A stretch of DNA of 64,000 bases from DATEPR01 sp036491115. Lineage in GTDB: Bacteria; Actinomycetota; Actinomycetes; Mycobacteriales; Pseudonocardiaceae. The position numbers were made by a program, and so were the translations under genes. Every line of letters begins with the position of its first letter. Position 1 is the stretch's first letter. The notes under the pieces were generated by a model. It worked only from the letters and a program-made list of their open reading frames with translations. It was not told the origin of the DNA and did not search any database. Location of the stretch: the NCBI GenBank assembly GCA_036491115.1, contig DASXCQ010000043.1, positions 132,358 to 196,357 of the forward strand. The letters run 5' to 3'. Shown here piece after piece: positions 1 to 10,779 of the stretch.

Positions 1-1644
1 CCCGGCCTGCCGAAGACCGGTTCGGGCAAGGTGCGCCGCCGCGACCTGCGCCTGCTGGTCACCCCCGAGACGGTGGACGTGCCGTTCGCCGGGCCGGGTG
101 CCGGTCTGAGCCCGCTCACCTGGGGCGGGCGGGCCATCCGGCGGTCGATCGACTGGCTCGGCGCCGAAGCCCACTACTTCAACGACCGGCACGTCCTGCC
201 GCTCCCGGACGGCATCGCGCTGGACACGGTGACCGGCGGCCTGGCCGCGCTGGTGTCGCGGCACCAGGCGATGCGCGCCTACTACCCGACGGTCGACGGC
301 GACGTCGTGCTCCGGGTGGCAGGCGAGGGCACGGTGGCGGTGGCGGTCTACTCGCTGCCGCAGGGTGACGCGCGGGAGTTCGCGGAGCGGGTGGCGCGGG
401 AGTCGGGCCGGGCGCTGTTCGGCGAGGACGAGCTGCCGCTGCGGTGTGCCGTGGTGCGGTCGGCGGGCGTGCCGAGGTTTCTGGTGCTGGTGCTGTCCCA
501 CCAGTCCATCGACGCGTGGACGGTGGACATCCTGCTGGACGAGTTGCGCCGGCTGTGGGCGGGCGAATCGCTGTCCGAGCACCCGTGGCAGCTGCTGGAT
601 CAGGCGGCCGACGAGGCCACCGGCGACAGCCGTCGACGCGGTGAGGCCGCGCTGCGGCACTGGCAGGCGTTCTATTCGACCGCCGACGCCGCCATGTTCG
701 ACCTGCCGGCACAACCACCGGAACCGAAGCCGATCCGCTCGGTGATCATGACGTCGCCGGCCACCGAACTGGCCAGCAGGCTCGTCGCCGCCCGGCTGGG
801 CGTCAGCACGTCGGTGGCGCTGACCGGGATCGTCGCGGCCGTGCTCGGTCATCTCACCAGCCATGAGCGGGTGACGCTGCTGCTGATCTCCGCGAACCGG
901 TTCGACCGGCGGCGGCGCGGTCTGGTGGCGCCGCTGGTGCAGGACGTGCTGTGTCTGGTGGAACTGGCCGGCGACCTGGACACGGTCATCCGGGACACCG
1001 CACGGCGGACGCTGATGGCGCACACGAACGCCTGCTACGACCCAGCGGCCGAGTCGCGGGTGCGGCGGGAGGCCGAGCTGGCCAGGGGCGTGTGCTTCGA
1101 CTTCCACGCGGCGATCGTCAACGACGTCCGGCTGCGCGGAGCCGGCGACGGTCCCGCCGGCACCGATCCGGCCGCGCTGCTACCGGCGACGGCATTCGAG
1201 GACGGGTCGAGCTGGGACCGGCAGAACACCAAGTTCTTCGTGCGGATCATCCGCTCCCCCGACACCTGCCGGATCGAGCTGATGGCCGACACCCGGTACG
1301 TCCCGCTCGCCGACCTCCGGCCGGTGCTGGGCGCGATCGAGTCGGTCGCCATGGCGGCCGCGGACGGCCCGGTGTCGGTCGCGGCGCTGTGCCCGACGCC
1401 GTTGCCGCGCGGCGGGTCGTGGGTGCGGTGTGCCGCCGGGTGGGTGGACACCGTGGCGCTGGCGCAGTTGGTGCGGCGCCGGCCGTGGTGTGCCGCTGCC
1501 CGGGTGGCACTGGTCGACGGTGAGCTGACCGCGTACGTGCGGACCGACGAGTCACCGGACTTCGTGCGCGAGGCCGTCGTGGCGGCGTTGCGCGGCTCGA
1601 CGGTGGCCGTGGCGCCGGAACGGTACGTCGTCGCGCCATGCTGA
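1..1644 (+). CDS. Adenylate-forming ligase C-terminus fused to NRPS-like condensation domain (5' truncated)
   Basis: The frame is open from the first base, so the start lies outside the window. The first residues match the C-terminal lysine motif of adenylate-forming enzymes (LPKTGSGKVRRRDLR). A condensation (C) domain follows, opening with PLTWGGRAIRRSI. Its active-site motif, normally HHxxxDG, reads SHQSIDA about 155 residues after base 31, so the second His and the Asp remain but the first His is Ser. The last ~65 residues (VDTVALAQLV...ALVDGELTAYV) look like a second, shortened AMP-binding C-terminal subdomain. No carrier-protein serine motif is seen. It overlaps the exporter gene by 7 bases (ATGCTGA), so the two are probably co-translated. 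It likely activates an acyl or amino acid and condenses it in a natural-product pathway; substrate unknown. Confidence 0.8.
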   Translation, partial: PGLPKTGSGKVRRRDLRLLVTPETVDVPFAGPGAGLSPLTWGGRAIRRSIDWLGAEAHYFNDRHVLPLPDGIALDTVTGGLAALVSRHQAMRAYYPTVDGDVVLRVAGEGTVAVAVYSLPQGDAREFAERVARESGRALFGEDELPLRCAVVRSAGVPRFLVLVLSHQSIDAWTVDILLDELRRLWAGESLSEHPWQLLDQAADEATGDSRRRGEAALRHWQAFYSTADAAMFDLPAQPPEPKPIRSVIMTSPATELASRLVAARLGVSTSVALTGIVAAVLGHLTSHERVTLLLISANRFDRRRRGLVAPLVQDVLCLVELAGDLDTVIRDTARRTLMAHTNACYDPAAESRVRREAELARGVCFDFHAAIVNDVRLRGAGDGPAGTDPAALLPATAFEDGSSWDRQNTKFFVRIIRSPDTCRIELMADTRYVPLADLRPVLGAIESVAMAAADGPVSVAALCPTPLPRGGSWVRCAAGWVDTVALAQLVRRRPWCAAARVALVDGELTAYVRTDESPDFVREAVVAALRGSTVAVAPERYVVAPC

Positions 1645-2846
1645 ACGGCTACCGCGCCGTCCTCGCCCTGCCGGCCGCGCGGGCGTTCTGCGCCACCGGT
1701 TTCGTCGCCCGGCTACCGGTCGCGATGACCGGCGTGGCCGTCGTGTTCCTCGCTCACCACGCGACCGGCTCCTACGCCGTGGCGGGCGTGCTGAACGCGA
1801 TCGCGATCTGCTGTTCCGCCGTCACCGGGCCGGTGTTCGGCCGGTTGGTCGACCGGTTCGGGCAGACCAGGGTGTTGCTGCCGCTGGTGATCGCGCACGT
1901 GGCAGCGCTGATCGGCCAGGTGGCAGCGGCCGTGGGCCACGCGCCGGTCGTCGTGCTGTGCCTGACGTCCGTGCCGGTCGGCGCGCTCACCCCGGCGATC
2001 GGCGCGTTCACCCGGGCCCGCTGGTCGGTACTGCTCGCCGGGTCGGCCGATCTGAACCGCGCCTACGCCCTGGAGTCCGTACTGGACGACGTGGCCTTCA
2101 CGGTGGGACCGGTGCTGGGCACGGCGCTGTCGGTCTGGCACGCCTCGGCCGGGCTGCTGGCGGCGGCCGCGATCGAACTGGCGTCCGGCACCACATTCGC
2201 CTTGCAGCGCAAGACGATCCCGAAGCCCACGCCGGGAGTGCGCCGACACCTGCTGGCGACGCTGCGGTCGGCCGAGTCGGTTCGCCTGCTGGTCACCGTG
2301 TTCGCGGTCGGCACCATGCTCGGCACGCTCAACGTGTCGCTCGTCGCGTTCACCCAGCAACGGCATGCGGCGGGCGCGGCCGGCTGGCTGCTCGGCGGGT
2401 TCGCCGGGGCGAGCCTGGTGGTCGGCCTGGCCATCGGGCAGCGGCCGTGGCGTCGCGACCCGGCCAGCCGCTACCGGCTCGCCCTGCTCTATCTCGCCGT
2501 GGTGACGATTCCGCTGCCGTGGGCACCGTCCGTTCCGGCGATGGCGATCGCGGTGATCGCCGCCGGCTCCGGAGTGTCGCCGACCCTGGTCTCCGCCTAC
2601 ACCACGACCGAACGCGCGGCACCGCCGGGCGCGCTCGCCGAGACGCTCACCTGGACGGTCACGGCGCTGACCGGCGGTTCGGCCGCCGGTGCCGCGCTGT
2701 CCGGCTGGATCGTGGACGGCCACGACCCACGGCTGGGCCTACTCGCCGGCACCGTCGCGGCATGGCTCGCCGTGCTGGTGATGGCGGCCCGCCGCAGGGC
2801 GCCGGTCACGGTGAATTCTCCGTCCGAAGTGGACGTCAAGGCGTAG
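1638..2846 (+). CDS. MFS transporter, probable natural-product exporter
   Basis: A 402-residue polytopic protein with about 12 hydrophobic segments. The cytoplasmic loop after the second segment (GRLVDRFGQTRVL) matches the MFS motif A region (GxLaDRxGxRxxl). The ATG lies inside the stop of the upstream ligase/condensation gene, which suggests translational coupling and export of that locus's product. The substrate cannot be read from sequence. The 3' end overlaps by 11 bases the convergent acyltransferase gene. Confidence 0.85.
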   Translation: MLNGYRAVLALPAARAFCATGFVARLPVAMTGVAVVFLAHHATGSYAVAGVLNAIAICCSAVTGPVFGRLVDRFGQTRVLLPLVIAHVAALIGQVAAAVGHAPVVVLCLTSVPVGALTPAIGAFTRARWSVLLAGSADLNRAYALESVLDDVAFTVGPVLGTALSVWHASAGLLAAAAIELASGTTFALQRKTIPKPTPGVRRHLLATLRSAESVRLLVTVFAVGTMLGTLNVSLVAFTQQRHAAGAAGWLLGGFAGASLVVGLAIGQRPWRRDPASRYRLALLYLAVVTIPLPWAPSVPAMAIAVIAAGSGVSPTLVSAYTTTERAAPPGALAETLTWTVTALTGGSAAGAALSGWIVDGHDPRLGLLAGTVAAWLAVLVMAARRRAPVTVNSPSEVDVKA

Positions 2847-3960
2847 CCTTCCACCGCCGGGCCAACCTGCGCGCCCAGCGCATCGCGGGCCGTTCCACCC
2901 AGCGGTAACCGGCCTCGGCGCCCAGGAACGTCGCCGTGACGCCGACGACCAGCGCGCCGGGGTAGCCGATCAGCGGGTACAGCAGGTTCAGCACGGCGAA
3001 CGCGAGCAGGCCGTGCAGCAGGTAGAGCGAGTAGCTGCGGTCGGCGAGGTAGCCGACCAGCCGCACCGGTCGCAGCCGCCGCTCGGCCAGCAGTGCCACG
3101 ACGAACACCACGAACCCGATCGCCAGATTCACGTCGAACGCGTGGTCGTTGCGGCCCATGCCGGGATCACCGCCCCACACGTACTCCGCCGCCGCCACCG
3201 CGCCGAACACCAGGCCGGCCCACAACGGCACCCGCCTGCTCCACACCGCCCAGATCGCCTGCCCCAGCAGCAGTGCCGGCAGGTAGGACAGGTTGACGCC
3301 GAACAGGAAGTACGACGCGCCACCCAGGTGCTCGGTGGCCAGCACGACCGCGACCAGCGCCAGTTCACCACACATCACCGGCCACACCCTGCGACGCATC
3401 AGCGGCAACGCGACGAGCAGCAGCGTGTAGAACAGCATCTCGATGATCAGCGTCCAGCTGACGTCCACCAGCAGCACCGGCGGCGCGATCAGGTGGTTGG
3501 CCAGCGTCAGGTTGGTGAGCACGGTGACCGGCGTGACCGTGGTGATCTCCCCCGCCGTGGTCACCGGGTGCAGGTTCGCCAGCAGCAGCACGGCGGCCAG
3601 CAGCACCGACACCACCAGCATCGGATAGATCCGCAGAAAACGCTTGACGGCGTACTGCCGTGGCCGTTCGGCGAAACCGGTGTGCGTCACGATGAAACCG
3701 CTGACCAGAAAGAACAGCACGACACCGAAATTGCCGACCTGGACCGCCAGCTCCAGCGGATGCGACGTGAATCCCTGGAGCACGCCGGCGAGCACCGAGT
3801 TCTCTGCGTGCTGGTGCAGGAAGATGCCCACCACGTGGCTGTAGATGACCAGACACACGGCTGCCGCGCGCAGCAGGTCGAGGAACGCGAACCGATCCGG
3901 TCGTTTCCGCTTTCCCTCGGGGGGCCGGACCGCCGGGGACACCACCACGTCGTCGCTCAC
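2836..3960 (-). CDS. Acyltransferase 3 family membrane protein
   Basis: An integral-membrane O-acyltransferase of the AT3/OafA type, about 374 residues with roughly ten membrane segments. The N-terminal FAFLDLLRAAAVCLVIYSHV carries the family's conserved R and the H of the active-site region, and FFLVSGFIVTHTG follows. I placed the start at GTG 3960 (MSDDVV) because GAGGAG lies just upstream; the longer open frame to 4212 has low-complexity, non-protein-like composition. Members transfer acetyl or other acyl groups to cell-surface glycans or secreted natural products. A second AT3 gene lies 2.4 kb away on the same strand. Confidence 0.85.
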   Translation of the reverse strand: MSDDVVVSPAVRPPEGKRKRPDRFAFLDLLRAAAVCLVIYSHVVGIFLHQHAENSVLAGVLQGFTSHPLELAVQVGNFGVVLFFLVSGFIVTHTGFAERPRQYAVKRFLRIYPMLVVSVLLAAVLLLANLHPVTTAGEITTVTPVTVLTNLTLANHLIAPPVLLVDVSWTLIIEMLFYTLLLVALPLMRRRVWPVMCGELALVAVVLATEHLGGASYFLFGVNLSYLPALLLGQAIWAVWSRRVPLWAGLVFGAVAAAEYVWGGDPGMGRNDHAFDVNLAIGFVVFVVALLAERRLRPVRLVGYLADRSYSLYLLHGLLAFAVLNLLYPLIGYPGALVVGVTATFLGAEAGYRWVERPAMRWARRLARRWKATP

Positions 3961-4089
3961 GGCGGTCTCCTCACGTCGGTTCCCAGTCGACGATAACCAG
4001 GGAAAACCGGACTGCCCGCCGATATGGTCAACCGTCGCCGTTACGGGGAGTCCGTACCGCTGTGTTGGAGCGGAGCCGGACAGGAGTGG

Positions 4090-4420
4090 CATGGCGGGCA
4101 GCGGCCGGTCGGGGTCGGATTCCTCGTCGGTACCACCTCGGGTACGGCGGTCCTGACCTGCGCCGACGTGTGTGTGCGGCGCTCGGACTGCCCGGGGACC
4201 ACGCCGAGGCACCCACCGAGCCGGTCACCGTCGGCCCGGCACTGGCCGAGGGCGCCATGCTGACCACCACCGTCGGGTTCTGGCAGTCCCACGACACCGG
4301 CGACATCGCCGCCCTGTGGCCCGACGGCGAACTACCGGTCGGCGCGCCACCCCGCTGCCGCTGCGCGCGGTCGGCGAGTTCTGGGACCGCTCAGCGGCGG
4401 CCCGGCTCGGGACCCCGACT
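4090..4420 (+). pseudogene. Decayed trypsin-like serine protease domain
   Basis: Three forward frames together spell a piece of a trypsin-like domain of the kind found at the N-terminus of actinobacterial NACHT/WD40 or effector-associated proteins. Frame 1 gives PVGVGFLVG...AVLTCADVCV, where LTCAHV would be expected; the catalytic His codon at 4165-4167 is GAC (Asp). The reading moves to frame 3 near 4180 (ALGLPGDHAEAPTEPVTVGP...TVGFWQSHDTGDIAAL) and to frame 2 near 4345 (LPLRAVGEFW). At least two indels, the His loss and the missing remainder make it non-functional. The family assignment rests on recall of the pattern, not on a search. Confidence 0.55.
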
Positions 4421-4506
4421 CGGGTGGCGCGCCGGGCATGGTCGCCGCCGTGGCCGGTGACCCGGCGAAGCGGACATCTGGCGTGGCAGCTCCCTCACCC
4501 GGCACC

Positions 4507-5388
4507 CTACGGTCGGGTCAGGTTCACCAGCAGCGCGGGATGGTCGGTGTCGTGCATGGCGACGATCCGGGTGGACGCGAGCCGGAAACCGCCGGCCCAC
4601 AGCACATGTTGCACGCCACGGTCGCCGCGCGCGCCCCAGCCGGCCGGCGCGCACGCCGCCGCGGCCACGCCGAGGTTGAGATCGCCGCCGACGACCGTGG
4701 GTGGGGCGGCGGCACCGCGGAAGCGGGGCAGGTCGGTGTCCATCAACTCGCGGCACTGGCCGGCGGCCACGGCACGATCGTCGGACTCCAGGTGCGTCGT
4801 GCAGAAGTCGGTGGCGTCGACGGTGACGCAGAGGCCGACGCGGTGTTCGTCGGTGCGGGCGAACTGGAGCCGGTAGAGGTAGCGCGCCCTCGCGGTGGCC
4901 GGGCCGGAGCCGCGCACCACGAGGCCGATGCCGTACTCGTCGCCGTTGACGCACCGGTAGGGCTGCTGGGTGACCGAGTCCAGCGCGGGCGCGAACGCGG
5001 CGACGACAGTGGAGTCGCCCGCCAGGCGAGCGGCCCGTGCCATGGCGGTCGGGATCGGCGCCGCCGGGTCGAGGACGTTGTGCGAGCAGATCTCGTTGAG
5101 CGTGACGGCCGTCGGCGCGTAGCGGTCGATCACAGCGGCCGCCTCGCCGGGTGACCCGTCCTGGTGGTAACAGGCGGCCTGGCCGCTGTTGCACAGGTTG
5201 AACTGGAGTTCCCGGACGGTATTCCCGGTCGGCCTGGCCGGTCCGACCAGGATTGTCTGTGTCTGCACGCAGTCCTGCGCTACCGGGTCGGCGCAGGTGC
5301 TGGCGGCGGCCACATCCGGCGTCGCCGCCGCGCCCAGCGGGAGGACGCACACGAGGGCCAGCGCCAGGACCAGTCGGCTACCGGGCAA
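4507..5388 (-). CDS. Secreted endonuclease/exonuclease/phosphatase-fold protein
   Basis: A 293-residue protein with a signal peptide (MPGSRLVLALALVCVLPLGAAA). Motifs of the EEP (DNase I-like) fold occur in order: LQFNLC near residue 61, a TLNEIC catalytic Glu at 99, TTHLES, GGDLN near 234, and a terminal HDTDHPALLV with the paired Asp-His. The metal and general-base residues look intact, so it is probably an active extracellular nuclease or phosphodiesterase/phosphatase. Eight or so Cys residues suit an exported, disulphide-bonded enzyme. Its start overlaps the end of the upstream acyltransferase gene by 11 bases, so the two form an operon. Confidence 0.85.
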   Translation of the reverse strand: MPGSRLVLALALVCVLPLGAAATPDVAAASTCADPVAQDCVQTQTILVGPARPTGNTVRELQFNLCNSGQAACYHQDGSPGEAAAVIDRYAPTAVTLNEICSHNVLDPAAPIPTAMARAARLAGDSTVVAAFAPALDSVTQQPYRCVNGDEYGIGLVVRGSGPATARARYLYRLQFARTDEHRVGLCVTVDATDFCTTHLESDDRAVAAGQCRELMDTDLPRFRGAAAPPTVVGGDLNLGVAAAACAPAGWGARGDRGVQHVLWAGGFRLASTRIVAMHDTDHPALLVNLTRP

Positions 5389-6547
5389 GGCGGTGTTCCC
5401 GTTGCCGGCGGGCCGCCGCGCGGACCAGTGGCCGCTCGACGGTGTGGTACAGCAGCGCGGCCAGGCCGAGCGCGACGCAGAACAGCATCAGGTAGACGCC
5501 GGTCGCCGCCGGCCAGCCCAGTTGCCAGCGGCCGACGAGCGGGTGTGCGTAGAACAGGACGAGGAAGTGCACGATGTAGAACGCGAACGACACCTCGCCC
5601 AGCCACACCGCCGTCCGGCCGCGCATCAGCGACGGCGTGCCGCGCACGTCGGCCACCGCGCCGGAGCCGATCACCAGCGCCAGCGGCACAATCATGACGG
5701 CCGCCAGACCGTACCGGAGGGCGACGAACTCGACGAGCACGACGGCGGCCGTGGCCAGCCACACGGCGGGACCGAAGCCCAGCGGCGGCCACTTCCCGGC
5801 GAGCACGATCCTGGCCAGCACGATGCCCAGGGCGAAGTCCAGCAGGCGGCTGACCGGGAAGACGTAGATGAACCAGTGCTGCGGGAACGACAGGCCGTCG
5901 GTGACCGGCGGCGTGCCGGGCAGCAGCGTGGTGATCGTCGGGATCAGGAAGATCAGCGCGACGACGCCTGCCACCACCGGCCACAGTAGACGGTCCGGAA
6001 TCCGGCGGACCAACGGCAGGAGAAGCGGGAACATCAGGTAGAACAGGACTTCACAGCCCAGCGACCAGCTCGGCCGGTTGATCCCGCCGCTGATGCTGAC
6101 ACTAGGCGCCCAGTCCTGGACGAGGAACAGGTTGGGCAGCGCGACACCCAGCGGCACCGTGTTGCCGGTGGCGACGATCCCGATGACCGCGAGGGCACAG
6201 CCGACGACGTTGTTCGGGTAGATCTTGACCGCCCGGCGCCACCAGAACGCGCGGGCCGTGTCCGTCGGCCGGGCCGACCAGGTCAGCACGAAGCCGCTGA
6301 GGATGAAGAAGAACTCGACGGCGACATAGCCCAGCGGCGGCGCGAACCTGGCCAGCTGGTCGTCGACGTCGTGGTCGGCGAAGATCCGCAGGGTGCTGGT
6401 GTGCGAGACGAAGACGAGCGCGGCGGCCACGAACCTCAACCCGGTCAGTGACGGCAGCCGCCGCAAGCGACGCGCGTCGGACTGGTCGGTGGCGCCGCCC
6501 GCGAGTGCGACGCCCGCCGGACGGTCGGCACGGTCGGGGTTGGCCAC
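5378..6547 (-). CDS. Acyltransferase 3 family membrane protein
   Basis: A 389-residue AT3-type membrane acyltransferase. After a charged cytoplasmic N-terminus of about 30 residues the signature LPSLTGLRFVAAALVFVSHT gives the conserved Arg and His, followed by FFFILSGFVLTWS and about nine more membrane helices. It ends with a basic tail. It is the first gene of a two-gene operon with the secreted EEP-fold protein, which suggests a cell-envelope or secreted-metabolite modification role. Start is ATG 6547; no strong Shine-Dalgarno is visible there, so the exact start is less sure. Confidence 0.85.
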   Translation of the reverse strand: MANPDRADRPAGVALAGGATDQSDARRLRRLPSLTGLRFVAAALVFVSHTSTLRIFADHDVDDQLARFAPPLGYVAVEFFFILSGFVLTWSARPTDTARAFWWRRAVKIYPNNVVGCALAVIGIVATGNTVPLGVALPNLFLVQDWAPSVSISGGINRPSWSLGCEVLFYLMFPLLLPLVRRIPDRLLWPVVAGVVALIFLIPTITTLLPGTPPVTDGLSFPQHWFIYVFPVSRLLDFALGIVLARIVLAGKWPPLGFGPAVWLATAAVVLVEFVALRYGLAAVMIVPLALVIGSGAVADVRGTPSLMRGRTAVWLGEVSFAFYIVHFLVLFYAHPLVGRWQLGWPAATGVYLMLFCVALGLAALLYHTVERPLVRAAARRQREHRLAR

Positions 6548-6668
6548 GTCCGAATGGTACGGGCGGTCGCCGAGGGATCCCGCTGGTCGGCTGGGCTTTG
6601 CCTGACGCGCCGGCCGGCGCGCCCGCCCACTTCAGGACGCGTCGGCCGGCTGCTCGGGGAGCCGAAGG

Positions 6669-6707
6669 GTCGGCCGGCGCGCCCAGTGACTGGGCGCGCC
6701 GGCCGAC
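6669..6707 (-). terminator. Perfect 18-bp hairpin downstream of lon
   Basis: Arms GTCGGCCGGCGCGCCCAG (6669-6686) and its exact reverse complement (6690-6707) flank a 3-base loop, 11 bases beyond the lon stop codon. There is no T-tract, as is common in high-GC actinobacteria. It may act in both directions, since the next gene, also on the minus strand, starts at 6547. The 14-mer CGGCCGGCGCGCCC also occurs at 6611-6624 within a second palindrome. Confidence 0.75.
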
Positions 6708-6717
6708 GTCGAGTGGA

Positions 6718-9132
<2,415 letters not shown>

Positions 9133-9156
9133 GTCTCTGTGCCTCCGCCCAGATAA

Positions 9157-9177
9157 GTTGAGCCTCACCCACTCAAC
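9157..9177 (-). promoter_or_regulatory. HAIR-like inverted repeat (candidate HspR operator) for lon
   Basis: GTTGAGC-N7-ACTCAAC, compared with the known HAIR consensus CTTGAGT-N7-ACTCAAG bound by HspR, the actinobacterial heat-shock repressor. Half-sites and spacing match, and the GTTGAG/CTCAAC arms are exact inverted repeats. It sits just upstream of lon and overlaps the stop codon (9173-9175) of the upstream marR-type gene. Control of lon by HspR is established in Streptomyces; here it is inferred. Confidence 0.7.
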
Positions 9178-9679
9178 CCATGGCGGACCCTCGGTGTTCC
9201 TTCCGTTCGCTATGGGCGATACCGGCATGGACGTCGACGTCCAGACCGGCCCGGACGCACAGCTGGGTGAGCAGTTCGGCCAGCGTGTCGCGCTGGTCGT
9301 CGGTCAGTCCGTCCGTGATGTCCGCTTCGTGGTCCTCGGCGATGGACCGCAGCCGGCCCAGGGTCGCGCGGCCGGCGTCGGTGAGCTGGAGCGCGTAGTT
9401 GCGCCGGTCGGTGGTGCTGCGCTCACGTGTCACCAGCCCGGCCGCCTCCAGGCCGTCGATGAGCACCACGACCCTGCTCTGCACGGCGCCGAGCCGGCCG
9501 GCCAGGTCGCGCTGGTTCATCCCGGGCTGCCTGGCCAGGACGCGGAGCACGCCGGCCTGGGTGGGTGTGAGGCCGATCTGCCTGGTGCGGTCGGCGAAGC
9601 GCGCTCCGGAGTGGGCGCCCAACTGGGCGAGCAGGAAGCCGATGCGAGCCGGACGTGCTGACGGTGCCACGTCTCCCAC
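9173..9679 (-). CDS. MarR family transcriptional regulator
   Basis: 168 residues with the winged-helix arrangement of MarR proteins: LTPTQAGVLRVLARQPGMNQRDLAGRLG, recognition region VQSRVVVLIDGLEAAGLVTRE, wing STTDRRNYALQLTDAG. It starts with GTG at 9679 and is divergent from a membrane-protein gene; a near-perfect palindrome lies between them, so it probably represses both. The next gene in its direction is lon, but an operator for lon overlaps its stop codon, so the two are probably transcribed separately. Confidence 0.9.
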   Translation of the reverse strand: MGDVAPSARPARIGFLLAQLGAHSGARFADRTRQIGLTPTQAGVLRVLARQPGMNQRDLAGRLGAVQSRVVVLIDGLEAAGLVTRERSTTDRRNYALQLTDAGRATLGRLRSIAEDHEADITDGLTDDQRDTLAELLTQLCVRAGLDVDVHAGIAHSERKEHRGSAMG

Positions 9680-9698
9680 CGTACATCATTGACAGAAC

Positions 9699-9715
9699 GA
9701 TTCATGTCATGAATC
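9699..9715. promoter_or_regulatory. Palindromic operator between MarR gene and membrane-protein gene
   Basis: GATTCATGTCATGAATC is two exact 8-base arms around a central T. The right arm is followed by a further ATTCATG (9716-9721), giving overlapping half-sites. It is AT-rich against its surroundings and lies between the divergent starts at 9679 and 9753, as expected for a MarR dimer site. Confidence 0.7.
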
Positions 9716-9752
9716 ATTCATGGCACGCACGATCGGGGAGGATGATTCAGCC

Positions 9753-10454
9753 ATGACCGTCACGGCATCGACACCGCAGACCACCACCCGCCGCCCGGAC
9801 GGCCCGCCCGCCGGGCTGCTGGCCGCGGTGAGCCTCGGGCTCACCGTGGTCGGGCTCGTCGTGTCCGCGCTGCTGGCCGGTGGCCAGGTCACGGTCTCGC
9901 CGCTCGGTTCGACCGCCGAGGTGGCGCGGTACTACCTGGACCACCGGACGGCGGCCGCGGTCAGCGGCTTCTTCGTGTTCGGCTCCGGTGTGCCGCTGGG
10001 GATCTACGCGGCCACGGTGTACGCGCGACTGCTGAAGCTGGGCGTGCGCGTGCCGGGGCCGGGCATCGGCTACTTCGGCGGCATCGGCGCCTCGGTGCTG
10101 GTCGGCATCGCCGGCCTGGTCGGCTGGGTGCTCGGCCAGCCGGTGGCCGGGCAGAGCCCGGCGCTGATCCACACGCTGGCGTACGTCACCTACGCACTGG
10201 GCGGCGTCGGCTTCGTCGGTGGCGTCGGCCTGCTGATCGCGGGCATCGCAGTACCGAGCATGGTGCTCGGGCTCACACCGCGCTGGTACGCCGTGACCGG
10301 ACTGGTACTGGCCGCCGTCTGCGAGGTGAGCGTCGTCAGCCTGCTGTGGTCACCGTTCAGCGTGACCCTGCCGATCGGCCGGTTCCTCGGGCTGGCCTGG
10401 CTGATCGGCGCCGGCTTCCTGCTGCCGCGCAACCGCCACCAGGTGGCCGGATGA
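9753..10454 (+). CDS. Small polytopic membrane protein, DUF4386-like
   Basis: 233 residues with about six hydrophobic segments (around residues 21-42, 66-86, 105-125, 135-165, 170-190 and 200-222) and a hydrophilic N-terminus. I chose ATG 9753 because GGGGAGG lies 11 bases upstream; the earlier ATG at 9720 falls within the operator. Divergent from a MarR-family gene and probably under its control, so it may answer to a small toxic ligand. The layout resembles small DUF4386-type membrane proteins but I cannot confirm the family. Confidence 0.75.
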   Translation: MTVTASTPQTTTRRPDGPPAGLLAAVSLGLTVVGLVVSALLAGGQVTVSPLGSTAEVARYYLDHRTAAAVSGFFVFGSGVPLGIYAATVYARLLKLGVRVPGPGIGYFGGIGASVLVGIAGLVGWVLGQPVAGQSPALIHTLAYVTYALGGVGFVGGVGLLIAGIAVPSMVLGLTPRWYAVTGLVLAAVCEVSVVSLLWSPFSVTLPIGRFLGLAWLIGAGFLLPRNRHQVAG

Positions 10455-10459
10455 CAGCT

Positions 10460-10493
10460 GGGTCGGCACGGCGCCGCGACGCCGTGCCGACCC
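10460..10493 (+). terminator. 14-bp perfect hairpin after the membrane-protein gene
   Basis: GGGTCGGCACGGCG and its exact complement are separated by CCGCGA, starting six bases after the stop codon at 10454. A likely intrinsic terminator without a T-tract. Confidence 0.75.
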
Positions 10494-10779
10494 GTGTCAC
10501 CACGTGGCACGCCGGCCGGTGAACCGCGTGCGTTCAGCAGGGAAACGACGCATCGCGGTCCACCGCCGTCGCCTCGCGGCGACCTCGTACAGTCTCCGTG
10601 GCGCCCGGAGGTGGCTACCACGACGACCGTGACCGGAACTCACTGTCCCTTGTTCCTCGTTGCCTTATTCCCCTGACAATTGTCCGTACGAGGACGGCGC
10701 GCATCTTCCAACGTGCGGTCCGAGGAGCGCACTAATCCGTAACGGAATGGTCAACATCCATAATAGACGTTCAGGTTGT
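10494..10779. other. Gene-free stretch
   Basis: From the hairpin to the next stop codon I see no convincing gene. A 60-codon open frame at 10494-10676 has low-complexity composition and no ribosome site. The part from 10660 to 10780 is clearly lower in GC than its surroundings (for example around TTATTCCCCTGACAATTG). Confidence 0.6.

Noticed and set aside
10494..10676. A 60-codon frame in the gene-free stretch after the MarR-regulated membrane protein
   Set aside because: No ribosome site, low-complexity composition and it begins at the terminator hairpin.
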